The position numbers and the translations under genes are program-made. A DNA stretch of 64,000 nt from Nephrocerus scutellatus (taxonomy: Eukaryota > Arthropoda > Insecta > Diptera > Pipunculidae): assembly GCA_947095585.1 (NCBI GenBank), contig OX352762.1, forward strand, positions 96,384,249-96,448,248. Direction: 5' to 3'. The notes under the pieces are model-generated. The model was not told the origin of the DNA. It saw only the letters and a list, made by a program, of their open reading frames with translations, and did not search any database. Shown here piece after piece: positions 45,840 through 56,560 of this stretch. How positions within the stretch are numbered: position 1 is the stretch's first letter; the number at the start of each line of letters is the position of its first letter.

Positions 45840-46545
45840 ACTTATAATTTAAGCCTAGAACGAGCATAAATCCTGAGCGATTTGTTAGCCTGAGACGAGC
45901 GTAAGTCCGGAGCGATGTGAAATTATTGTGAACATTAGCCTGAGACGAGCGACGATCGTAAGCGACTTGTGGGCGTGGGCCTGAGACAAGCAAGGATCCA
46001 GAGCGATGCGTAAGCGTAAGCCTGAGACAAGCAAGAATCCTGAGCGATGCGTAGGCGTAATCCTGGGACAAGCATAAATCCTGAGCGATGCGCTGGCCTT
46101 AGACGAGCGTAAGTCCTGAGTGTGCTAGCCTTAGACGAGCGTAAGTCCTGAGTGATGCGCTAGCCTTAGACGAGCGTCAACCCTGAGCGACTTGTGGGCG
46201 TGAGCCTGAGACAAGTAAGAATCCTGAGCGATACGTGAGCGTAAGTTAGAGACAAGCGTCAATCACGCGACTTGTGGGCGTGAGCCTGAGACAAGTAAGA
46301 ATCCTGAGCGATACGTGAGCGTAAGTTAGAGACAAGCGTCAATCACGCGACTTGTGGGCGTGAGCCTGAGACAAGTAAGAATCCTGAGCGATACGTGAGC
46401 GTAAGTTAGAGACGAGCGTCAATCCTAAACGACTTTTGGACGCGAGCCTGAGACAAGTAAGAATCCTGAGCGACTTGTGGGCGTGAGCCTGAGACAAGTA
46501 AGAATCCTGAACGATGCGTTAGCGTAAGTTAGAGACGAGCGTCAA
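45840..46545. repeat. minisatellite A
   Basis: Short units of about 35-45 bp built on 'cctgagacgagcgtaagtcc' and 'tgagcgatgcg'. Two such subunits form an 80-bp higher-order unit, repeated at 46191, 46271 and 46351 (same phase at 'cttgtgggcgtgagcctgag'). CG-rich compared with its surroundings. Confidence 0.9.
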
Positions 46546-47760
46546 TCACGCGACGTCGGCAGAGAGGAACTCAGGCAAACGTTGGCAGCGGTAAGCTGAG
46601 GGTACTGGCGTAGCCACCCGAGGGGTAATCGCTCGGCGAGATTACGTCGTACGATGATCGACACGGCGACGTCGGCAGAGAAAAGCAAAGGCAAACGTTG
46701 GCAGCGGTAAGCTGAGGGGTACTGGCGTAACCACCCGAGGGATAATCGCTCGGCGAGATTACATCGTACGATGATCGACACGGCGACGTCGGCAGAGAGG
46801 AACACAGGCAAACGTTGGCAGCGGTAAGCTGAGGGTACTGGCGTAGGCGTAGCCACCCAAGGGGTAATCGCTCGGCGAGATTACGTCGTACAATGATCGA
46901 CACGACGACGTCAGCAGAGAAAAAGCACAGGCAGACGTTGGCAGCGGTAAGCTGAGGGGTACTGGCGTAACCACCCGAGGGATAATCGCTCGGCGAGATT
47001 ACATCGTACGATGATCGATACGGCGACGTCGGCAGAGAAAATCACAGGCAAACGTTGGCAGCGGTAAGCTGAGGGGTACTGGCGTAACCACCCGAGGGAT
47101 AATCGCTCGGCGAGATTACATCGTACGATGATTGACACGGCGACGTCGGCAGAGAAACGCACAGGCAAACATTGGCAGCGGTAAGCTGAGGAGTACTGGC
47201 GTATCCACCCGAGGGGTAATCGCTCGGCGAGATTACGTCGTACGATGATTGACACGGCGACGTCGGCAGAGAAACGCACAGGCAAACGTTGGCAGCGGTA
47301 AGCTGAGGAGTACTGGCGTATCCACCCGAGGGGTAATAGCTTGGCGAGATTACGTCGTACGATGATTGACACAGCGACGTCGGCAGAGAAACGCACAGGC
47401 AAACGTTGGCAGCGGTAAGCTGAGGGGTACTGGCGTAACCACCCGAGGGATAATCGCTCGGCGAGATTACATCGTACGATGATTTACATGGCGACGTCGG
47501 CAGAGAAACGCACAGGCAAACGTTGGCAGCGGTAAGCTGAGGAGTACTGGCGTATCCACCCGAGGGGTAATCGCTCGGCGAGATTACGTCGTACGATGAT
47601 TGACACGGCGACGTCGGCAGAGAAACGCACAGGCAAACGTTGGCAGCGGTAAGCTGAGGAGTACTGGCGTAGCCACCCGAGGGGTAATCGCTCGGCGAGA
47701 TTACGTCACACGATGATTGACACGGCGACGTCGGCAGAGAAAAGCACAAGAAAACGTTGG
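46546..47760. repeat. minisatellite B (117-bp units)
   Basis: About ten units with period 117 bp (116-122). Each has 'cgacgtcggcagagaa', 'aaacgttggcagcggtaagc', 'cacccgaggggtaatcgctc' and 'gagattacgtcgtacgatga'. Two or three sub-types alternate ('gtatcc..ggggtaat..acgtcg' versus 'gtaacc..gggataat..acatcg'). Because 117 is a multiple of three, the minus strand stays open over several units with a 39-residue repeat. I do not treat this as a gene. Confidence 0.95.
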
Positions 47761-47867
47761 CAGAGAAAGGCACAGACAAACGTTAGCAAAAGAAAATGTT
47801 ATCGCTTACCGAGGTGATCCTGTCCGGAGACTACTAGGAACTAAGATAGCGATCGCCTGCGTGCTCG

Positions 47868-47878
47868 CCCTTTTATAG
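47868..47878 (-). promoter_or_regulatory. TATA core promoter directed into minisatellites B and A
   Basis: Minus strand CTATAAAAGGG, with an initiator-like TCTTAGTTCC about 30 nt downstream (near 47843) and a splice-donor-like CGGTAAGC near 47812. Transcription from here would run through both arrays. No coding sequence lies directly downstream. It may belong to an LTR whose start could be the TGTTAACG at about 48230 (minus strand), but no matching end was found. Confidence 0.45.
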
Positions 47879-47879
47879 C

Positions 47880-48317
47880 ATTTTGCGTTGCAAAATCTCT
47901 AAGTCACGTGCTGGCGATGTGATTGGCCAGTCCAGTGGCGTGATGTTGTTTTAGCTATTTTACTATGCGTTTGTTGGCTGCACTGTGTGGGTACAGGGTG
48001 CACCCGAATTTGGGGAAAAACTATTCGGCCACAAGAATTTTGTTCCTCACAGGCTTTCGTAGAGTACAAAAATATTTCACTGAACGTTACCAAATAACAC
48101 TGTTCGATTCCTTTGATTTTGAAAATTGCACTGTACAGTCATTACTAAAATTTTTAACCGGGATTTGTTGGTGACGGGGTTTTTTGGTCGAGTATTATAC
48201 AGTACACCCACTACTTCCCACACACGTTAACAAAAGCTATCATTGTGCTGCCATTTTGACTTTTGATTTGTGATTACTTTTCACTTTTCATTGAGTTAAT
48301 TTCGCTTGATATAATAT
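47880..48317. other. upstream side of the minisatellite promoter
   Basis: Non-coding. Includes the possible LTR start near 48230 on the minus strand and no other recognisable element. Confidence 0.4.
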
Positions 48318-48606
48318 TTTATAATATAATATTCGGCGCCACAGACCGTTGCGGCTCAAGGCCTAGCTTCTCGCGACCATTTGTGTTGTGCATGTATATT
48401 TTTGCACACAAATGTAAAGGACCTTCAATTTAATGCCGTGTCCGAAAGGCGAATTGAGAACCATTCCTTGACAAGTTATTACTTACGGACGTTTGTCAGA
48501 CATTCGAGTGGTGGGAAACCGTGAAAAATACTTTAGGTGTTACTGGGATTCGAACCACGAACCTCCTGCTCAGCAGCCATGCAGTTATCCACTGAGCCAC
48601 GGCGCT
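48318..48606 (-). mobile_element. tRNA-derived SINE, near-complete copy
   Basis: The minus strand starts with GCGCCGTGGCTCAGTGGATA (A-box region), then GGTTCGAATCCC (B box, about 48550-48562), then the same body as at 32251 ('ccactcgaatgtctgac', 'aattcgcctttcgg', 'tcgcgagaagctaggcc') and an AT-rich tail at 48318. The tRNA-like head is better preserved here than in the 32-kb copy. No clear target-site duplication. Confidence 0.88.
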
Positions 48607-48609
48607 CAA

Positions 48610-49080
48610 GATAAAAATTAATACTGTAGTTTAAAATATTCGATTAGTGCGAATACAATTTTAAAGTAAAAACTTTTCTTATCATAGTCATCGTCGGATT
48701 TGTTGTTCGTTTGACGCCTAAAAGCAAGTGCACTCGTTCAAAAATTCAAACGAAAAGCCGCATTAATAAAAAGCCGATAAACTTTGGGCAATTACATTTA
48801 CGTTAAATTTAAGTTGTAACAAAAAAAAAGTCATGCATAAATGTATGTTTAGTAACTTGTTCGAGGGCGCTTCACTGCTGTCACAAGCAGAGATCGCCTT
48901 TGTACTCAACTGCGTATATAGTCCATTGACGCAGAGATCTCTTCCAATTTACAAAGCAAACCCTACTGAGAAAAACCGAACAAATTTAAACGAGCCAAAA
49001 ATTATTGCAATGCCCATCTTCGGCGAGTCAAGTTCGCCTACGACCAGAAATTAATGCAAAAAAAAACTACAATGTCCCAA
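48610..49080. other. non-coding; diverged repeat shared with 58.44-58.86 kb
   Basis: 'attcgattagtgcgaataca', 'attttaaagtaaaaactttt', 'gacgcctaaaagcaagtgca' and 'aaaagccgcattaa' recur in the same order at 58440-58860. No coding recognised. Confidence 0.45.
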
Positions 49081-49084
49081 AGGT

Positions 49085-50030
49085 AGTAAAAAATGTTGGT
49101 CATTCGTGAAAAGAATCAAAAATACAGCCTCTTCGTCGATTCCAACGCTCATTTATAATCACACTCCAGTTGTCAACTCTCAAAACAAAGCAAATCTGTT
49201 TGCTGCACATTTTGCTTCTAGCTCAATTGTTTATTTTCAGATTGTGCATTACTGCCGCCTGCACCTCCGAGTATTGAGCTAGAGCTTTAAACGATCTCAA
49301 CACTCAAAAATCCCCCATAAGTTCTGAAGAGGTGTTCTTCTAAGCTGGCATTACCATTGCGAAAGCTTTTCCATCTATCCTATTCTTCTGGACTCTTCCC
49401 GAGAAGTCTTCAGCATTATTCAGCACATACCCAAAAAAGGCGAGTCGTCGTCACCTTCTTCGTACCGACCCATATCACTTACATCCTTTCTTTCCAAGGT
49501 CATGGAAACTCTGACCATTTTTCAGCTTACGAAATATCTTAAAACTAACGAAATCCTTAGTGACCAGCAGTACGAATTTCTTGAGCAACGTTCTACTGGT
49601 GATTGGATGGTATATCTAACCAAACAGTGGAACCGATCTTTGCATCAACTTGGTGAAAGCAAAGCTGTTGCACTCGATATTTCCAAGGCATTTGACAGAG
49701 TTTGGCATCAAGCTCTTTTGCCCAAAATGCATCCTTATGGAGTCGATAAAAAACTGCTTCATTGGACTAGAAGCTTTCTTTTGGACCGTTCAATTTAAGT
49801 TGTCTTGGACGGTTTCAAGTCTAAAATACATTTCATAAATGCTGGCGTTCCCCAGGGCTCTGTTTTGTCCCCGACATTCTTTCTTATTTTTATTAAAGAT
49901 CTCTTGTCCATTACTTCTAAACAAATTGACTGTTTCGCCGATAACAGCAACCTCAGCTTCTCATAAAAGTTTGAGAAACGTCACTCCACTTCTCAAGTGG
50001 AACTCAAACAACTACGTTTGTTAAGCACGT
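49085..50030 (+). mobile_element. jockey-like LINE fossil (RT core)
   Basis: Order on plus: LNDLNTQKSP (near 49290); KAFPSILFFWTLPEKS region; MENSDHFSAYEISKN-type block near 49500; VALDISKAFDRVWHQALL (about 49660-49715) with the palm Asp; LLHWTRSFLLDRSI; INAGVPQGSVLSPTFFLIF (about 49835-49890); and CFADNSNLSFS, a damaged FADD box, near 49935. Frameshifts between blocks. Same family as the minus-strand fossils at 23.6 and 25.6 kb, supplying the core they lack. Confidence 0.8.
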
Positions 50031-50039
50031 TAAATTCTA

Positions 50040-50399
50040 TAAAATTAACGAAAACAAGATTCGTCGAAAAAAAATCATGGTTACCCCTTGACCCAGAAGT
50101 CTGACCACTTCCAAAATATGACTATGTATTAAGTTCTGATTGAACGCGATCTGTTTGGTAGTCCATATGGAACAGACACACATAGTTTGAGATTTACCGT
50201 TACCCGGGACCCGCTGACCACCACCAAGACAGCGTTTAGATCCGCAAAAGCTAAAATAATACAGGTTGTCTGGCTGTCCCTGTCCCTCCACAGAATAACA
50301 CGAACATTTTAAAAACAAATGAGTCAAATCAGTCTAGCCGTTTAGCCGTGAAAAGAAGGTAGCATACAGACAGACACAGTTACTTTCACATTTATAATA
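50040..50399 (+). repeat. 3' tail of an unidentified dispersed element
   Basis: Ends 'gccgtttagccgtgaaaag', 'atacagacagacacag', 'ttcacatttataata'. That is a common 3' end style of insect interspersed repeats. The mariner element at 50400 inserted in the TA of 'ttataata', and the tail resumes at 51592 ('tattagtaaggaa'). Confidence 0.5.
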
Positions 50400-51591
50400 C
50401 GAGGGGTGCCGTAAATGTTTTAAGAAAATGGCAATATGTACTTGTGTTTTCCGATGCAAATCTCTATGTCAGTCAAAAAGTTTAACATTTTTGGAGGTTA
50501 TGTTGCTCAAAAGCAATCTGTCAGTTCGCATCGCAACATTGTTTTTTATTTACTTGAAAAATTGAATTCAGTGAAAAAATGGAATTATCGCGTGAAAATT
50601 TTCGTGTGATGATTTTTTACGATTTTCGAAAGGGGCTAACTCAACAATAGTGCTTAGAATAACTTCATTCGACTTTTGGCAACGAAGAACCTTCCTTTGC
50701 TAGTGTTTATAACTGGTACAATGAATTTAAACGCGACTAGCGTCGTGAAGGTCCTCCAAAAACAGCTGTTTTGCCAGAAAACAACGATACTGTGAGAAAA
50801 CTGATTGAAGAGGATCGTCATGTGACTTATCGGGAAATCGAGGCATGCCTAGGCATTAGTAACACCAGCATATATATGATCTTACATGAACATTTAAAGG
50901 TGCGGAAGCAATGTGCACGTTGGATTTTTGATAGACGCACAAAAAAAATGTGTGGATTGGTGCCACCAAATGCTTAAAAAACTCGCCGGAAAGAAAAGGG
51001 CAATCGACTGTATAGGTCTTCCAATTCGAAGAAAAACCAACAAAAATTGTGCGAGCTCGGAGCGTTGGGAAGCAAATGGTAACGTGTTTCTTCACGAAAC
51101 CCGGTCATGTGGCTAATGTGGCGCTTGAAAATCAAAAGCCAGTCAATTCAGCTTGGTATACGACCATTTGTTTGCCTGAGGTTTTCAACAAATTAAGAGA
51201 AAACAAACCAAAACGGCGAATCATTTTGCATCACGATAATGCCAGCTCACATACATCACATCAAACAAGCGAGTATTTGAGCACTCAAACGATCGAATTG
51301 ATGGGTCATCCGCCTTTTAGTCCCGACTTGGCACCCAATGATTTCTTCCTGTTCCCAGCAATCAAAGATAACATGCATGTTCAACGATTTTTATCGCCTG
51401 AATAAGCGGTTGAAGCGTTCAAAAACCATGTTTTGGAGCTATCATCTTCGGACTGTTTCGATAAATGGTTTGAGCGTATGCAAAAGTGTATAGATCTTAA
51501 AGGCGAATATTTTGAAAAGCAATATTGCATATTTTGATGAAAAATTTTAATATTTTATTACTTTTTCTATTAACTTTTACGGCACCCCTCG
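50400..51591 (+). mobile_element. mariner transposon (irritans-type), inactive, 1,192 bp
   Basis: Perfect 16-bp inverted ends CGAGGGGTGCCGTAAA, with a further imperfect match inward, are flanked by TA on both sides (50398-50399 and 51592-51593). The transposase starts at 50580 (MELSRENFRVMIFYDFRKG) and continues FGNEEPSFASVYNWYNEFKR, PENNDTVRKLIEEDRHVTYR, ILHHDNASSHTS with the second catalytic Asp, and SPDLAPNDFFLFP with the third. It has at least three in-frame stops early, frameshifts, and a deletion around the first catalytic Asp block, which explains the length below ~1.3 kb. Autonomous activity is impossible. Confidence 0.92.
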
Positions 51592-51609
51592 TATTAGTAA
51601 GGAAGTAAG

Positions 51610-51945
51610 GATTATATCTATATACATATATAAAAATGAATGTTTGTCTCTATGTCCTTTATAAAATCGTAAACTATGCATTTGATCATGTGAAGATCTT
51701 TAGCAAAGTTGTTGTGCATGAGCCCACGAAGAATTCTGAGTTGGTACTGCCACTGTCATTCCAATAAATTTCATATATTGCCGTGACAATTCTTGCTGAT
51801 TTGAATTGAAACGAAAACAGCGAACGAATGTAAATTGTGAAATTTCCGCTAGGTGGCGCTGGTGTCGTTTTTCCCCGAAAATTCTTATTTATGGAACGAT
51901 TTGGCTCAAATTTTCGAATTTGGCTTTTGGGAAAGCTATTGATTT
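51610..51945 (+). mobile_element. dispersed element carrying one satellite family 2 unit
   Basis: The left end 'tatatacatatataaaaatg', 'aatgtttgtc' is typical of abundant insect repeats. At 51845-51930 'gctaggtggcgctggtgtcg', 'gaaaattcttatttatgg' and 'gatttggctcaaattttcga' form one diverged unit of the array at 21.4-22.4 kb on the reverse strand. Non-coding. Confidence 0.6.
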
Positions 51946-52745
51946 TATATGAAATCCCTTTCCTTATGAATTTTCTACGCACATATCAGGTAAAAATTAG
52001 TTTGGCATATTTCTTAATTTTCAATAACATTCTTTGAATGGAAAATATGCAAACTTTCATTATTGAGTAAAAAATTCTGTAAAAGCTCGACTTTGAATTT
52101 TTTTAATTTTTTAAATATGTGTATGTAGATATAGCTAGATTTTAAATTTTTAGATTAAGACAAACTCTCTTAAAACGGCGCACGGCCTACAACCTTTGCA
52201 ATTTATAATTAATTTGTACTCTGACCTACTTGTTGAAAAACATTACATAGGTACTTGTACATTAATTTCCTTTCAAGGTGAAATTTGATCTTGTATGACG
52301 TGCTTACTACCCTCGCTTGTTAGTTGGATACTTAAATATAATCTAATCAACAATAAACTTTTACTAAATCTTGCTTTTCACCAGTCTTATGTAAACATGA
52401 TATGATGATATTATAATATTATAGACTTCATCTATTTGACTATTAAAAAAATCCTATAGTTTTTTGAAAACGTTTCTTTATATGGTCGTTTTCAGGCGCT
52501 TCCAGTCTGTTTTTATATCATATATTTCAAGAGCAGATGCATAGAACTCTCTCTGCTACGACACAATATCTCATCTGAGTCAAATTCTTCAGTGAATTCG
52601 ACAAAAATCGTCACAAAAAGTTGTTCGAGGAATATTTATCAATTAAACTCAATTAGCTCTAATTCATGTAACGTTTTATTACGAAAAATTAATTTGTTTT
52701 TAATGAACTTTTCTTTTTCTTTTTGCATCCCCTGTAGTTAGCTTT
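51946..52745. other. non-coding stretch, nothing recognised
   Basis: No supported gene or element. Confidence 0.4.
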
Positions 52746-52749
52746 TCTA

Positions 52750-54690
52750 TTTTTGTTTGCAAATTTTGTTGACTGAGCTAGAATCCCTATATCGCGTCAA
52801 AAAGAAGGAAGTGCAGCGTAGTGTAAGACGGAACAAACGCCAGTACATCGACTCAATTGCCTCAATGGCCGAAGAAGCAGCAAGAAGATGTGACAGTGGA
52901 ACCCCAAGGAGCTCAATGTTGGTCGGATCTCCAAACAACATCCAGTGAAGAGTTTAGATGGTGACCTTCTGATGTCGGATGAGGAGCAGCTCACTAGATT
53001 GAGAGAACATTTCGCTACAGTCCTTAACCACTTAGACGATGGTGATATGATCTCGAGTGCTAATGAATCTTACGCAGAGATAAATTTGCGAATTCGCACT
53101 GAACCTCCCAGTAAAATAACATAACAATAACAGCAGCAATCAAGCAATCTATAAAGAAAAATAAAGCTGTGAGTATTGACGGCATCCCTGCCGTAATATT
53201 CCAAGCGGCGCTAAGCACATCGACTGATCTTCTACACCCGCTCATACGGAGAGCGTGAGAAAATTATCAATTTCCGCAAGAGTGGAAAAAAGGGACGATC
53301 TCAAGCTTTAAAAAAAAAAAAATCTGATGTACTGTGGAAACTGGAGAGGTATATGCGTTTTACCAGCCGTAGCCAAGATAATAGCTAGAATCATATAAGA
53401 ACGCGTAAAGGAGCATTTAGATTCAACTCTCGACGTCGAACAGCCAGGCTTTCGCTCTGGATCCTCTTGTATCGATCACATAAACACCTTGCAGCTCATA
53501 ACAGAACAATGCGTCGAGTACAGATCTCCGCTACTTCTACTGTTCATCGACTTCGAGAAGGCTTTTGACAGCTTAAATCGAGATGCTATCTGGATGGCCC
53601 TGCGCAGGATAGGTATCCCAGAAAAACTTATAGCTATTATGAAAGCTACATATGAAGGAAGTAAATGTCACCTCCTTCACAAAGGTAAGGTGTCCGATGT
53701 ATTTGAAGTTCAAAGTGGAGCACGTCAGCGATGCATACTATCACCGCTGTTATTCCTGGTGGTCATCAGCGATGTACTCCGTGCAGCACTGACGGTAGGG
53801 AACATTGGAAATCGATATGAAGCTATTATGAAAGCTACATATGAAGTAAATGTCACCTCCTACACAACGGTAAGATGTCCGAGGAATTTGATGTCCAAAG
53901 TGGAGTACGTCAGTGGTGCATACTATCACCACTGTTATTCCTATTGGTCATCAGCGATGTACTCGGTGCAGCAATGACGGTAGGGAACATTGGAATTTGA
54001 TGGACTATGACAACTTACCTTAAACACCTAGACTACGCTGATGATGTTTGCCTGCTCTCACATCGGATAATAGACCTTCATATGATGGCCCAAAATCTAG
54101 CAACCAAAGCAAGCAAAGTGGGGCTCAAGATAAACACTGTAAAACAAAAGCCCTGAACACTTTTAACACCCAGTCGAAAAAGTTGACAACTTTCTAAACC
54201 TATGAAGTGTGGTCTCGGCTGATAGCGGTGTCACCAAACTGGATGTGTACAGCAACATCGAATCAGTACTGTTGTATGGGTGCAGTACTTGGAAGGTGGA
54301 TACCACTGCTACGCGCAACCTTTCGTAAACAAATGCCTACTTATCATCTAGAGGATCTTCTGGCCCAATCGTGTATCCAACGACGAACTTCGTCGGAGAA
54401 CGGGCCAAGAACCTATAGACGTTATTGTGCGAAGGAGAAAGTGGCAGTAGATCGGACACTAACTACGGCGGGACGACAACTCCATTGCGAAATATGCCAT
54501 GGAACCCGCTCACACAGGCAGGTAGAACAGCAGGACGCCCTAGGAGAACGTGTCGCAGGACAGTCGAGGATAAAGAAGGGTCCTTGAGAATGAGTTGGAG
54601 GCAGCTCAAACGCGATGCAGAAAACAGAAGAAGATGGCTCGTAGGCGTAGTTAACGCGCTATGCCCTATGTGAAAGGATTTAAAAAGAAG
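52750..54690 (+). mobile_element. non-LTR retrotransposon fossil, third LINE type
   Basis: Plus-strand order: basic linker KKKEVQRSVRRNKRQYIDSI with AEEAARRC (52800-52900); RT entry KNKAVSIDGIPAVIFQAAL (about 53155-53215); an open 162-codon frame from 53489 with LLLFIDFEKAFDSLNRDAIW, RRIGIPEKLIAIMKATYEGS and SGARQRCILSPLLFLVVISD; then LDYADDVCLLSHR (about 54030-54068), which keeps the YADD box; C-terminal GRTAGRPRRTCRRTVEDK and ENRRRWLVGVVNALCP to 54672. Frameshifts occur throughout. A ~186-bp internal direct duplication (53631-53998) disrupts the palm. Clade not assigned. Confidence 0.8.
53631..53998 (+). repeat. ~186-bp tandem duplication inside the RT domain
   Basis: 'agctattatgaaagctacat' at 53631 recurs at 53819, and the following ~165 bp repeats through 'ggtagggaacattggaa'. 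The copies have diverged by substitutions and short deletions. Confidence 0.85.
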
Positions 54691-55636
54691 AAAATTTTGT
54701 TGATAGACAACGATAAACGTTTTTATTGAAATTATTTTTATATTTACATACAAAAGCCCTTTTCTACTATTTGTAGTAAGATTCGTAAGAGTAGATGGAA
54801 TTAAAATCGCTTACACAAACCATATTCAAAAAAAAGTACGGGCACCATTTGAACTACAGAATGATGAAGATTTTATATCCTCATCCAACCAACCACCCGC
54901 TAACTAATCTCACGCCCAATGACCCCCCACCATCAATTGACTACCACAGCCAACCAGAAAACTATAGAATCTACACTAATATCGGCAAAAAATATGTACG
55001 TGTTGGAATAGAGAGTTATGATAGTGAGATTTTCCCGAATTTTTCAATTTTTTGGCAACTTTTCCAATTTTTTTTTGTATAAACCTTGTTCTGACTATGA
55101 TGAACATTTCAAAACCAAAATAAGCCAAGTCGGTCCAGTCGTTCTCAAGTGATGTGGTTACCAACGAACAGCATTTAAATTGTATTTATATAAAAAAAGA
55201 AGATAGACCATAGACTAGCTGATCTCTGGAGCTTCGCTACCCGCACACACAAACTCCCAAAATACTGTTTCTACCGCGGGTTGGGCGTTTAATATAGGCA
55301 ATAACATTCCCACACCTTCCAATAATATACATTGAAAATTTCAAAAAAATCAGTTAGTTAATGTGGCCGATATTAACATTTTTTATAGGAGAAAGGGGGG
55401 CGTGTACTATAGCCTACAAATACATTCAAATATTCATAAAAATCGGTTGGTAAAAAGAGGATGATATAAAAAATTTTCATTTCCCACCCTCTATAAAATG
55501 AAAGTGCTGTACTATAGCTTATAATCTGTCCTGCCCATAAAAGTCGGTTGGTAAATGGAGTTGATATTAATATTTTACATATACACCCCCAATGAGGGGG
55601 AGGTGGTGTGCTATAGCTTATAATCTTTCTCCACCT
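54691..55636. other. non-coding; possible old repeats
   Basis: No gene seen. Between 55180 and 55640 phrases such as 'gtgtactatagcctacaaat', 'aaaaatcggttggtaaa' and 'gtgctatagcttataatctt' recur two or three times at ~100-bp spacing, suggesting a short decayed tandem repeat. Confidence 0.4.
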
Positions 55637-55639
55637 ACC

Positions 55640-55735
55640 AATAGTGTATCTGCGATGACAACACTTTCTATTACAATTTGGGCCCCTCAGGACTCGGGGT
55701 CGAGGGGCTCCCATACAAATATTTTACAAAATTTA
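55640..55735 (-). repeat. satellite family 1, single unit
   Basis: The reverse strand has 'ttgtatgggagcccctcgac', 'tgtaatagaaagtgttgtca' and 'cgcagatacac', i.e. one diverged unit. Confidence 0.7.
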
Positions 55736-55744
55736 ATGATGATG

Positions 55745-56310
55745 ATGATAAATGGGGTGTAGTAGCACTGCGACCCATGCGGATCTATTGCGCTTCCCCC
55801 TGACTTGTGCATTATGCGGTACCCTATACCACAGAACGGTTCTAGCTCTACTAGCGGAGGTTCTGCTTCTTTGTTAACGAGCCTATCCGGTACTTCGTTG
55901 CCTTCTATGCCAGTCCCGGTTGCAAAGCACTTTTTTTGATTTCGCCAAATCTATTTAGCTTCGCCCTGCATTCCTCCACAAGTTTAGATGTGATGTGGAA
56001 TGCATCCAGGGTCCTTAGCGCGGCTAGGCTGTCTGTTATGATAGCTATTTCCTGCCTCATAAAGATTCTTTCCTGATTAAAGTGAGCACATTTTTCGATG
56101 GCGTGTACTTCTGCCTGGGATATACTCGGGTTCTGCCCCATTGCTACAGAGTACTTGGTACATGGCTCATAGACTCCAGCACCCGTGCACTCAGATTTAT
56201 TTAATATATCCGTATACCACTTTATGGCATACGAACGTATCTGGTATTCAGCCTCAGATTTGAATTCCTTCTTGGTGTTCATTACAACTTCAAACTTTTT
56301 GAATTCGAGC
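55745..56310 (-). mobile_element. LOA/I-type LINE RNase H fossil, third copy
   Basis: Minus-strand frame: IKWYTDILNKSECTGAGVYE (RNase H first Asp), NPSISQAEVHAIEKCAHFN (Glu), IAIITDSLAALRTLDAF (Asp), SKLVEECRAKLNRFGE, then after a frameshift GIEGNEVPDRLVNKEAEPP and ELEPFCGIG to an (ATC)n tail at 55740. Only the RNase H end is present. It is flanked on both sides by satellite family 1. Confidence 0.78.
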
Positions 56311-56314
56311 TTTT

Positions 56315-56560
56315 GCACTTTTTTACACACATGTGTATATCCCATGGATAACACTTTTTGTAAACATTTGGAAGTGATCGGGCGCCGGGGTTGGAGGGCA
56401 CCCATACACATTTTTTAAAAAACAATACCCTTCACATTTTATACACATGTGTCTCCAATTGACAACACTTTTGTAAAAATTAGGAAGTGATCCGATAAAC
56501 AAAAATTTCAAAAGTTTACCCGAATTTTATACACACTTTTATCTCCGACTAGCTGATACC
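56315..56560 (-). repeat. satellite family 1, two partial units
   Basis: The reverse strand shows 'tatgggtgccctccaacccc', 'acaaaaagtgttatccatgg' and 'gatatacacatgtgt', then a second partial unit. Confidence 0.7.

Noticed and set aside
46546..47780. Long minus-strand open frames (up to 245 codons) across the 117-bp repeats as a repeat-protein gene
   Set aside because: Two frames are open at once, the unit length is a multiple of three, and no start context, splice logic or known motif supports a protein. Kept only as a low-interest finding.
47868..48230. Calling 45.84-48.23 kb a complete solo LTR
   Set aside because: A TATA box and a TG start exist, but I found neither a CA end with matching inverted repeat nor a target-site duplication.
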